Notes under the pieces: generated by a model | What the model was told of the DNA's origin: nothing | The model's input: only the letters and a program-made list of their open reading frames with translations | Database searches by the model: none | Made by a program: the position numbers and the translations under genes | Origin: Actinomycetota bacterium | GTDB lineage: Bacteria > Actinomycetota > Acidimicrobiia > Acidimicrobiales > CADCSY01 | Assembly (NCBI GenBank): GCA_019348555.1 | Contig: JAHWJH010000009.1 | Location: 1 to 36,000 of the forward strand | Direction of reading: 5' to 3' | DNA length: 36,000 bases | Shown: positions 24,769-32,351 of the stretch, piece by piece | Position numbering within the stretch: position 1 is the first letter of the stretch | Layout: every line of letters starts with the position of its first letter

Positions 24769-26712
24769 TCAGCCCGTCGGTGTGGCGATCTCTGCGTGCA
24801 GCCGGGCGACGAGGTCGTCGACGGGCACGCCCCGCTCCACGCCGCCACTGCGGGGGTTGACCCCTACGGTGGCGCCGGCCACGTCGTCGTCACCGACCAC
24901 GAGCACCCAGGGCAGCTTCTCCAACTTGGCACGGCGGATGCGGGTGCCGAGCGGGTCCTTGGCGTCGTCGAGCTCTGCCCGCAGCCCTTCGCCCCGTAGG
25001 CGCTCCACGACATCGGCGGCGTAGGGCTGGTGGTCGTCGCGCACCGGCAGCACCCGTACCTGCTCCGGGGCGAGCCAGGCCGGGAAGGCCCCGGCGTAGT
25101 GCTCCACGAGGATCCCGAAGAACCGCTCGATCGAGCCGAACAGTGCCCGGTGGATGACCCGGGGGGCGTGGCGGGCATTGTCGGGGCCGACGTAGTCGAG
25201 GTCGAAGAGATCGGCGTTCTGGAAGTCGACCTGCAGGGTCGACATCTGCCACCGCCGGCCGATGGCGTCGCGCACGTGCACGTCGATCTTGGGTGCGTAG
25301 AAGGCGCCCTCGCCCTCGGCGACGACATAGTCGATGCCGGCGACGTCGAGGGCCCCGCGCAGGGCATCGGTGGCCTCGTCCCACTCGGCCGGCTCGCCCA
25401 CGAACTTCTCGGGGCGGGTGGCGAGCTCGGCCTCGAAGCGCTCGAAGCCGAAGGTGCGCAGCAGCTTCAGCACGAACGCCAGCAGGCTGGCCAGCTCGTC
25501 GGCGAGTTGGTCGGGCGTGCAGAAGATGTGGCTGTCGTCCTGGGTGAATCCCCGGGCTCGCAAGAGGCCGTGCAGCACGCCGGAGCGCTCGAAGCGGTAG
25601 ACGGTGCCGAACTCGAACAGCCGTAGCGGGAGCTGGCGGTAGGAGCGCTGCTGCGAGCGGTAGATCAGCATGTGCATGGGGCAGTTCATGGGTTTGGGGT
25701 GGTAGCTCGCCCCCTCCAGCTCCATGGGCGGGTACATGCTCTCCGCGTACCACTCCAGGTGGCCCGACTGGGCGAACAGCGACGACTTCGCCAGGTGCGG
25801 GGTGGTCACGAAGGAGTACCCGGCTGCACGGTGGGCCGCCCGGGAGTAGTCCTCCATCAAGGTCCGGACCAGGCCTCCCTTGGGGTGGAACACGGCGAGG
25901 CCGCTGCCGACCTCCTCGGGGAAGCTGAACAGGTCGAGCTCGATACCCAGCTTGCGGTGATCGCGCCGCTCCGCCTCGGCCAGCTGCTCCAGGTGGGCGT
26001 CGAGCGCGGCCTTCGACTCCCACGCCGTGCCGTAGATGCGCTGCAGCATCGGCCGGTGCTCGTCACCGCGCCAGTAGGCCCCGGCCACCTTCTGCAGCTT
26101 GAAGTGGCCGAGCCGACCGGTGCTCGGGACGTGGGGTCCCCGACACAGGTCGACGAAGCGCTCGGTGTTCCGGTAGGCGCTCACCGCCGTGCCGGCGGCT
26201 CCTTCGGCAGGGTCGACGCCTTCGATGATCTCCCGCTTGTAGGGCTGGTCGGCGAACAGAGCCAGACCCTCGTCGCGGCTGTGCTCCTCGCGCACGAAGG
26301 GTTGGTCCTCGGCCACGATCTCGCGCATACGGGCTTCGATGCGCCCGAGGTCGTCCTCGGTGAAGGTGGCACCGCCGGGCAGCTCGAAGTCGTAGTAGAA
26401 GCCGTTGTCGATCGGCGGGCCGATGGCGAACTTGGCCCCCGGGAACAGGTCGAGCACGGCCTGGGCCAAGACGTGGGCGGTCGAGTGGCGCAGCACCGCC
26501 CGACCCTCCTCGGTGTCGGAGGTCACGACCGCCACCCGGGCACCGTCGGGCAGCACTCCGGTGAGGTCGGCCTGGTCGCCGTCGACGGTGGCCGCCACCG
26601 CCGCCTTGGCCAGGCCCCGCCCGATCGAGGCCGCCAGATCGGCCGCCGTCGCCCCTGGCGGGAGGCGACGCGCCGACCCGTCAGGCAGGGTGACGTTGAT
26701 CGGGTCGGCCAT
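24769..26712 (-). CDS. thrS: Threonyl-tRNA synthetase
   Basis: MADPINVTLPDGSARRLPPGATAADLAASIGRGLAK...HSTAHVLAQAVLDLFPGAKFAIGPPIDNGFYYDFELP...MNCPMHMLIYRSQQRSYRQLPLRLFEFGTVYRFERSGVLHGLLRARGFTQDDSHIF. Confidence 0.98.
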   Translation of the reverse strand: MADPINVTLPDGSARRLPPGATAADLAASIGRGLAKAAVAATVDGDQADLTGVLPDGARVAVVTSDTEEGRAVLRHSTAHVLAQAVLDLFPGAKFAIGPPIDNGFYYDFELPGGATFTEDDLGRIEARMREIVAEDQPFVREEHSRDEGLALFADQPYKREIIEGVDPAEGAAGTAVSAYRNTERFVDLCRGPHVPSTGRLGHFKLQKVAGAYWRGDEHRPMLQRIYGTAWESKAALDAHLEQLAEAERRDHRKLGIELDLFSFPEEVGSGLAVFHPKGGLVRTLMEDYSRAAHRAAGYSFVTTPHLAKSSLFAQSGHLEWYAESMYPPMELEGASYHPKPMNCPMHMLIYRSQQRSYRQLPLRLFEFGTVYRFERSGVLHGLLRARGFTQDDSHIFCTPDQLADELASLLAFVLKLLRTFGFERFEAELATRPEKFVGEPAEWDEATDALRGALDVAGIDYVVAEGEGAFYAPKIDVHVRDAIGRRWQMSTLQVDFQNADLFDLDYVGPDNARHAPRVIHRALFGSIERFFGILVEHYAGAFPAWLAPEQVRVLPVRDDHQPYAADVVERLRGEGLRAELDDAKDPLGTRIRRAKLEKLPWVLVVGDDDVAGATVGVNPRSGGVERGVPVDDLVARLHAEIATPTG

Positions 26713-26755
26713 CGCGGCGATGGTACCGGTCACCCGTCCCTCCGCCCGGGGGAAG

Positions 26756-27880
26756 CTACGGCGCTGGAGCGAGGCTGATGCCCAGGAGCTCGGCGGCGGC
26801 GGACACGCCGAGTCCCGAGGAGGCGGCGTCGTCGACCGCAGCGAGGGCCGCGGGGGTGTCGAGATCGGCGTCGAGGGCGAGCCGCACGCCGTCGAGGCCG
26901 CCGTCGCCACGTCCGGCCGCCCGCCACCGGTCGAGGCGGGCGGTGGCGACGGTCAGCAGGCCGTCGTTCCACTCCCAGTCGCTGCGGTAGTGGTGGTCGA
27001 CGATGGCGAGGCGGATGGCCGCCGGCTCCCAGTCCTTCAACAGGTCGCTGATGAACACCAGGTTGCCCAGCGACTTCGACATCTTGGTGCCGCCGAGGCC
27101 CACCATCCCCGTGTGCATCCAGTGGCGCACGAACGCCTCGCCGGTCACCGCCTCGGACTGCGCCGCCTCGCATTCGTGGTGCGGGAAGATCAGATCGGTG
27201 CCGCCGCCGTGCAGGTCGATGGTGGTGCCCAGCTCGCGCAGGGCCAAGGTGGAGCACTCGATGTGCCAGCCGGGCCGCCCCGGGCCCCACAGCGACTCCC
27301 ACGCCGGCTCCCCGTCGGCCGACGGCTGCCACAGCACGAAGTCGAGCGGTTGGCGCTTGTGGGCGTCGTCCGGGCGCCCTCCCCGCTCGGCGGCCAGCAC
27401 GAGCATGGCGGCCTCGTCGAGATGGCTCACCTGGCCGAAACGGGCGAAGGTCGAGACGTCGAAGTAGACGGCGCCGCCCGCCTGGTAGGCGTGGCCGGCA
27501 TCGAGGACCATGCCGATGAAGCCTCGGATGTCGGCGATGGCCGAGGTGGCCCGGGGCTCGCTGAAGCAGGGCAGCGTGTTGAGGTCGCGCAGGTCGTCCT
27601 GGAAGCGGGCGGTCTCGGCCGCCGCCAGGTCGAGGTAGTGCACGCCGAGCTCACGGGCCTTGTCGAGGAGGGGATCGTCGACGTCGGTGATGTTGCGCAC
27701 GAGCCGGGTCTGGTGGCCGAGGTCTCGCAGGCGCCGTTGGAGGACGTCGTAGGCCAGGTAGGTGGCGGCGTGGCCGAGGTGCGTCGAGTCGTACGGCGTG
27801 ATGCCGCAGGTGTACATGGTCACGACCGGCCCCGGGTCGAAGGCCACGATGTCCTGGCGGGCGGTGTCGTAGAGACGCAC
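26756..27880 (-). CDS. mshC: Cysteine:1D-myo-inosityl 2-amino-2-deoxy-alpha-D-glucopyranoside ligase (MshC, mycothiol biosynthesis)
   Basis: MYTCGITPYDSTHLGHAATYLAYDVLQRRLRDLGHQTRLVRNITDVDDPL...GWHIECSTLAL...GGGTDLIFPHHECEAAQSEA...GGTKMSKSLGN; MshC-type CGITPYD rather than CysS-type CGPTVYD. Confidence 0.9.
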   Translation of the reverse strand: MRLYDTARQDIVAFDPGPVVTMYTCGITPYDSTHLGHAATYLAYDVLQRRLRDLGHQTRLVRNITDVDDPLLDKARELGVHYLDLAAAETARFQDDLRDLNTLPCFSEPRATSAIADIRGFIGMVLDAGHAYQAGGAVYFDVSTFARFGQVSHLDEAAMLVLAAERGGRPDDAHKRQPLDFVLWQPSADGEPAWESLWGPGRPGWHIECSTLALRELGTTIDLHGGGTDLIFPHHECEAAQSEAVTGEAFVRHWMHTGMVGLGGTKMSKSLGNLVFISDLLKDWEPAAIRLAIVDHHYRSDWEWNDGLLTVATARLDRWRAAGRGDGGLDGVRLALDADLDTPAALAAVDDAASSGLGVSAAAELLGISLAPAP

Positions 27881-27888
27881 GGTTCGCC

Positions 27889-28551
27889 TCAGCCGGCGTC
27901 GTCGATGCCCGTGAGCTTGATGGCGACCCGGGTGCGGTAGCGGCCGTTGAGCTGCAAGAGCACGGCTGCGAAGGCCTCGATGGGGGCGGCGTTGGAGAGC
28001 TGGCCGGCATCGAGCGGGCGCAGGCCCTCGATGCGACGCACGAGCTCGGCGGTGACCTCGGTGGCGCCCGGGTGATCGGAGCAGATCAACACGTCGGAGT
28101 GGATGGGCCGGTCGATGGCTGCCAGCTCCCTCGCCGGGAGGTGGTGGAAGGCGGCGGCCACCCGGGCGCCGGGCACCGCCGCCTGCACGCTGGCCGCCAC
28201 CGAGCCCCTCGGCGGAACCAGCGGCTGGAACTCATGGCCGACCTTGGCCAAGGCATTGGCCATGGAGATCACCACCTTGTTCTCCAGCTGGCGTTCGACG
28301 GAGTGGGCGGTGACCGCCGCCGCGTCCCACGGGGTGGCCACGACGACCACGTCGGCCTCGGCGGCCCGCTCGTTGTCGGCTCCCTCGAGGGGCAGCGAGC
28401 GGTCAGGCCATTTGGCCAGCAGCTCGTCACGGATCTCGAGCGCCCGATCCTTGGACCGCGAGCCGATGACGACGTCGAAACCGACCGATGCCAGCCGGGC
28501 GGCTACGGCCCGTCCGGCGGGCCCGGTGCCTCCCAACACGGCGATGTTCAC
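27889..28551 (-). CDS. npdG: NADPH-dependent F420 reductase
   Basis: VNIAVLGGTGPAGRAVAARLASVGFDVVIGSRSKDRA...VVVATPWDAAAVTAHSVERQLENKVVISMANAL...VAAAFHHLPARELAAIDRPIHSDVLICSDHPGA. Confidence 0.92.
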   Translation of the reverse strand: MNIAVLGGTGPAGRAVAARLASVGFDVVIGSRSKDRALEIRDELLAKWPDRSLPLEGADNERAAEADVVVVATPWDAAAVTAHSVERQLENKVVISMANALAKVGHEFQPLVPPRGSVAASVQAAVPGARVAAAFHHLPARELAAIDRPIHSDVLICSDHPGATEVTAELVRRIEGLRPLDAGQLSNAAPIEAFAAVLLQLNGRYRTRVAIKLTGIDDAG

Positions 28552-28645
28552 GGCTGGCAGCCTACGAGGCCGAGTCGCGGATGCCTGTCCCGGCGAAGCG
28601 CATGTCCCCGCAGGTCCTCCCCGCGCACGCAATAGAGTCCTGCCC

Positions 28646-29425
28646 ATGCTGCTCGACGGCAAGCGGATCCTCGTCACCGGGGTGCTCACCGACGACTCCA
28701 TCGCCTACTCGGTGGCCGAACGGGCCCGACAGCAGGGAGCCGAGCTGGTGCTGACCGGCGCCGGCCGGGGGCTGTCGCTCACCAAGCGGACCGCCCGCAA
28801 GCTCGGTGACGACCTTCCGGTGCTCGAGCTCGACGTCACCGACGAGGCGCACCTGGCGGCCCTGGCTCCGGCGCTGGGCGAACTCGGCTGGGACAGCGTC
28901 GACGGCGTGGTGCACGCCATCGGCTTCGCTCCGCCGGCGTGCCTGGGTTCGGGCATGTTCAGCGCCGGCTGGAGCGACGTGTCGATCGCCCTGCACATCT
29001 CCACCTACTCGCTCAAGGCCCTGGCCGAAGCCGTCCTGCCCCTCCTGCGGCCGGGGTCGAGCATCCTCGGTCTCGACTTCGACGCTTCGGTGGCCTGGCC
29101 CGCCTACGACTGGATGGGCGTGGCCAAGGCCGGGCTCGAGTCGGCCAGCCGCTACCTGGCCCGCGACCTCGGCGCTCGCGGCGTTCGGGTGAACCTGGTG
29201 GCGGCGGGGCCCATCCGCACCATGGCCGGCAGGTCGATCCCCGGCTTCTCGACCTTCGAGGAGGTGTGGGCGGCCAGGGCGCCGCTCGGTTGGGACGTCA
29301 ACGACGCCGACCCCGTCGCCCGGGCGTGCGTCGCCCTGCTGTCCGACTGGTTCCCGGCCACCACCGGCGAGATCGTCCACGTCGACGGTGGCTTTCACGC
29401 CGTGGGCATCGCCGCCACGGAGTAG
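28646..29425 (+). CDS. fabI: Enoyl-[acyl-carrier-protein] reductase (FabI/InhA type)
   Basis: MLLDGKRILVTGVLTDDSIAYSVAERARQQGAELVLTGAG...VHAIGFAP...ASVAWPAYDWMGVAKAGLESASRYLARDLGARGVRVNLVAAGPIRTMAGRSIPGF. Confidence 0.96.
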   Translation: MLLDGKRILVTGVLTDDSIAYSVAERARQQGAELVLTGAGRGLSLTKRTARKLGDDLPVLELDVTDEAHLAALAPALGELGWDSVDGVVHAIGFAPPACLGSGMFSAGWSDVSIALHISTYSLKALAEAVLPLLRPGSSILGLDFDASVAWPAYDWMGVAKAGLESASRYLARDLGARGVRVNLVAAGPIRTMAGRSIPGFSTFEEVWAARAPLGWDVNDADPVARACVALLSDWFPATTGEIVHVDGGFHAVGIAATE

Positions 29426-29431
29426 GACGCC

Positions 29432-30451
29432 TCAGCAGTTCAGGGACAGCGTGGGGTAGGGGTTCACCGCTCCCCCGCCGCCCGGATGGATCTCGAAGTG
29501 CAGGTGGGTGGGCCCGCCGGCGGCGTTGCCCGAGTTCCCGACCGTCCCCAGCACGGTTCCCTGCTCGACCCGTCCGCTGACGCCGCTGAGGCGGTCGAGG
29601 TGGGTGCCGAAGTAGGTGTTCCCGTCCTCGCCCCGTAGGTAGTAGGACGACCCGCCGAGGCTCGACTGGTGAGGGCGCACGGTTCCGGCCACGCTGGCCA
29701 CCACGGGGGTGCCCCGGGGGCTCAGGATGTCGTTGCCCTGGTGGCGGCGACCCCCCGAGCGGGGTTGGCCCCAGTCGTTGGTGAAGGCCCTCGGCCCCTG
29801 CACCGGGCACAGCCAGCCACCACCGAGCACCACCCCGGTCCGCCCCCCGCCGGCTCGGGGCGCCGGCTCGGCGCCCGTGCCGCGCCGGGTCACCGCCCGG
29901 GAAGCCGCCGCCCGGGCGGCCTCGTCGCGGGCTCGACGCTCCTCGTCGAGGCGCTGCAGTCGCACCAGCGTGGCTTCGGCCGCGGCCATCCGCCGCCGGT
30001 AGCTGTCGACGGCAGCGGACGCCTGGCGCTTGGTCTCCTCGAGCGCGGTCACGGCCAGCTCGACGTCGCTGCCCGCCCTGCGGTACTCGTCGACGGCGTC
30101 GACGTTGTCACCGATGACGAAGCGGGCCAGCGCCTCGGCGCGCACCGCGCTGTGGAGGTCGTCGGTGAGGAGGGGGATCGTCGGACGGCTGCCCTTGACG
30201 AAGCGGTCGACGGCGATGTCGCGGAGGGCCCCCTCCAGGACCAGTCGCCGAGCGTTGCCCTCGGCCGCCCGCGCCTCGAGGGCGACGACCTCGTCGTCGA
30301 GCTCGGCCAGGTGCGACTGCGCTGCGGCCAGTTCGGCGGCGAGGGCGTTGGCCTGGCGCCGGGCATCGTCGAGATCGCCCTCGCCGGCGGCGGGGGCGGC
30401 CGGCAGCATCAGCACCAGCACCAGAGCCATGACGGCGGCGACGGCCCGCAC
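29432..30451 (-). CDS. M23-family peptidoglycan peptidase with N-terminal coiled coil
   Basis: Signal peptide, coiled coil, RRHQGNDILSPRGTPVVASVAGTVRPHQSSLGGSSYYLRGEDGNTYFGTHLDRLSG...THLHFEIHPGG. Confidence 0.93.
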   Translation of the reverse strand: MRAVAAVMALVLVLMLPAAPAAGEGDLDDARRQANALAAELAAAQSHLAELDDEVVALEARAAEGNARRLVLEGALRDIAVDRFVKGSRPTIPLLTDDLHSAVRAEALARFVIGDNVDAVDEYRRAGSDVELAVTALEETKRQASAAVDSYRRRMAAAEATLVRLQRLDEERRARDEAARAAASRAVTRRGTGAEPAPRAGGGRTGVVLGGGWLCPVQGPRAFTNDWGQPRSGGRRHQGNDILSPRGTPVVASVAGTVRPHQSSLGGSSYYLRGEDGNTYFGTHLDRLSGVSGRVEQGTVLGTVGNSGNAAGGPTHLHFEIHPGGGGAVNPYPTLSLNC

Positions 30452-30575
30452 GGACAGGTCAGGTTAGGCGCCGGGAAGGTCGCCGCACAGGGGCCGCGCC
30501 CGAGCCCCGTCGCTACCCTGGGCCGGTGCCAGACACCGGATCGAAGCTCTCCTGCGCGCCGGCGGCGCCTCGCCC

Positions 30576-32351
30576 TTGACCATCGATCCCGACCGTACGC
30601 AGGGGTGGCTTCGGCGGGTGGCTCCCCTCGTGCGGGTCCGCCAGGGCCGCCTCGCCGTCGCCCTGGCGGCGTCGGCACTCGGCGTGCTGACCACCCTGGC
30701 CGTGCCCGTGGTGGTGGGCAGGGCCATCGACCAGGCGCTGCCGACGCCCACCGATCCCATTCCGACCACGGGCATGGCGCCGTTCGTCGTCGCCCTGGTG
30801 TTGCTGGGCATCGCCCGGGCGGCATGTGGCTTCGTGGCCCGCGACGGTCTTGCCCGGGTGGCCTTCGGGCTCGAGTTCGACCTGCGGGCCCTGATCTACG
30901 AGCACCTCAGCCGGCTGTCGTTCTCGTTCTACGACCGGGTGCAGACCGGCCAGCTCGTCTCCCGGGCGAACTCCGACGTCCGGTCCGTGCAGATGTACCT
31001 GGCCTACGCGCCGGCACTGGTGGTGAGCACCGCCAGCTTCGCCGTCGCCGTGGTGCTCATGGTGCGGATCCACCTCGGACTCACCGTGGCGGCGGTGGCG
31101 GCGCTGCCGGGCGTGTACGCCCTCGGGGTCCGCCTGCGCAAGGAGCTGTTCCCCCTCAGCTGGGTGGTCCAGGCGCACCTGGCCGAGATCGCCACCGTGG
31201 TCGACGAGAACGTCACCGGCACCAGGGTGGTCAAGTCCTTCGCCGGCGAGGGACGCCAGATCGCCCTCCTCGAGCGGGCGGCCCGGCGGCTGCAGTGGGC
31301 CACCGTCCGCCAGTTCGACACCCGGGCTCGTCTCGGTCCGGCCATGGAGAACCTGCCGAGGATCGGTCTCGCCCTGGTGCTGCTCTACGGCGGGGTGCTG
31401 GCCATCGACGGGCAGGTCAGCATCGGCGACCTGGTGGTGTTCAGCAGCTACGTCGTATTGCTCCAGGCCCCGTTCCGCAGTCTGGGGTTCCTGTTGATGC
31501 TCAGCCAGCGGGCGTCGGCGTCGGCGCAGCGCATCTACGAGGTGCTCGACACCGAACCGGAGATCGTCGACGCCCCCGATGCGATCGAGCTCGTCGAGCC
31601 TCGTGGCGACGTCGAGCTGCGCCAGGTGCACTTCACCTACCCCGGTCGCGACACCCCGGTGCTCGCGGGCCTCGACCTGCGCCTCTTCGCCGGTGAGACG
31701 GTTGCCCTGGTGGGGCGCACGGGCGCCGGCAAGTCGAGCGTGGCCCGGTTGTTGACCCGGTTCTACGACGTGGACGCCGGCGCCGTCCTCATCGACGGCC
31801 ACGACGTGCGCACGGTCACGCTCGCCAGCCTGCGACGTGCCGTCGGGGTGGTCGTCGACGAGCCGTTCCTGTTCTCCGACACCCTCCTCGCCAACATCGC
31901 CTACGGGCGCCCCGACGCCAGCCTCGACGACGTGCGTCGAGCGGCCGCGGCTGCCGGGGTCGACGACTTCATCTCGGCTCTGCCCCGGGGCTACGACACC
32001 GTCGTCGGCGAGCGGGGCTACACCCTCTCGGGGGGTCAGCGCCAGCGGATCGCCATTGCCCGCACGCTGTTGGTCGACCCCGCCGTGCTGGTGCTCGACG
32101 ATGCCACCAGCGCCGTTGACGCCGAGCGGGAGGAGCTGATCCACGACGCCCTGCGCACCCTCATGGCCGGCCGCACCACGCTGGTCATCGCCCACCGCCT
32201 GTCCACCATCGCGCTGGCCGACCGGGTGGTGTTGCTGGACGGAGGGCGGGCCGTGGCCGACGGGCCCCATGCCGAGCTTCTGGCCCGCGAGCCGCGCTAC
32301 GCCGAGGTGCTCAGCTCTTTGCCCGACGAGCGGGTGGCGGTCCGCCGATGA
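30576..32351 (+). CDS. ABC exporter half-transporter A (Walker B VLDDATS, degenerate catalytic residue); TTG start
   Basis: TM domain plus NBD GRTGAGKSSVARLLTRFYDVDAG...YTLSGGQRQRIAIARTLLVDPAVLVLDDATSAVDAEREELIH. Confidence 0.95.
   Translation: MTIDPDRTQGWLRRVAPLVRVRQGRLAVALAASALGVLTTLAVPVVVGRAIDQALPTPTDPIPTTGMAPFVVALVLLGIARAACGFVARDGLARVAFGLEFDLRALIYEHLSRLSFSFYDRVQTGQLVSRANSDVRSVQMYLAYAPALVVSTASFAVAVVLMVRIHLGLTVAAVAALPGVYALGVRLRKELFPLSWVVQAHLAEIATVVDENVTGTRVVKSFAGEGRQIALLERAARRLQWATVRQFDTRARLGPAMENLPRIGLALVLLYGGVLAIDGQVSIGDLVVFSSYVVLLQAPFRSLGFLLMLSQRASASAQRIYEVLDTEPEIVDAPDAIELVEPRGDVELRQVHFTYPGRDTPVLAGLDLRLFAGETVALVGRTGAGKSSVARLLTRFYDVDAGAVLIDGHDVRTVTLASLRRAVGVVVDEPFLFSDTLLANIAYGRPDASLDDVRRAAAAAGVDDFISALPRGYDTVVGERGYTLSGGQRQRIAIARTLLVDPAVLVLDDATSAVDAEREELIHDALRTLMAGRTTLVIAHRLSTIALADRVVLLDGGRAVADGPHAELLAREPRYAEVLSSLPDERVAVRR

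Noticed and set aside
26713-26755. T-box riboswitch upstream of thrS
   Set aside because: Only 43 nt separate thrS from mshC and a -10-like box lies 7 nt before ATG; no room for a T-box leader.
29669-31696. 675-aa ORF overlapping M23 and ABC genes
   Set aside because: Off-frame/antisense shadow ORF with Arg/Pro/Gly-rich sequence.
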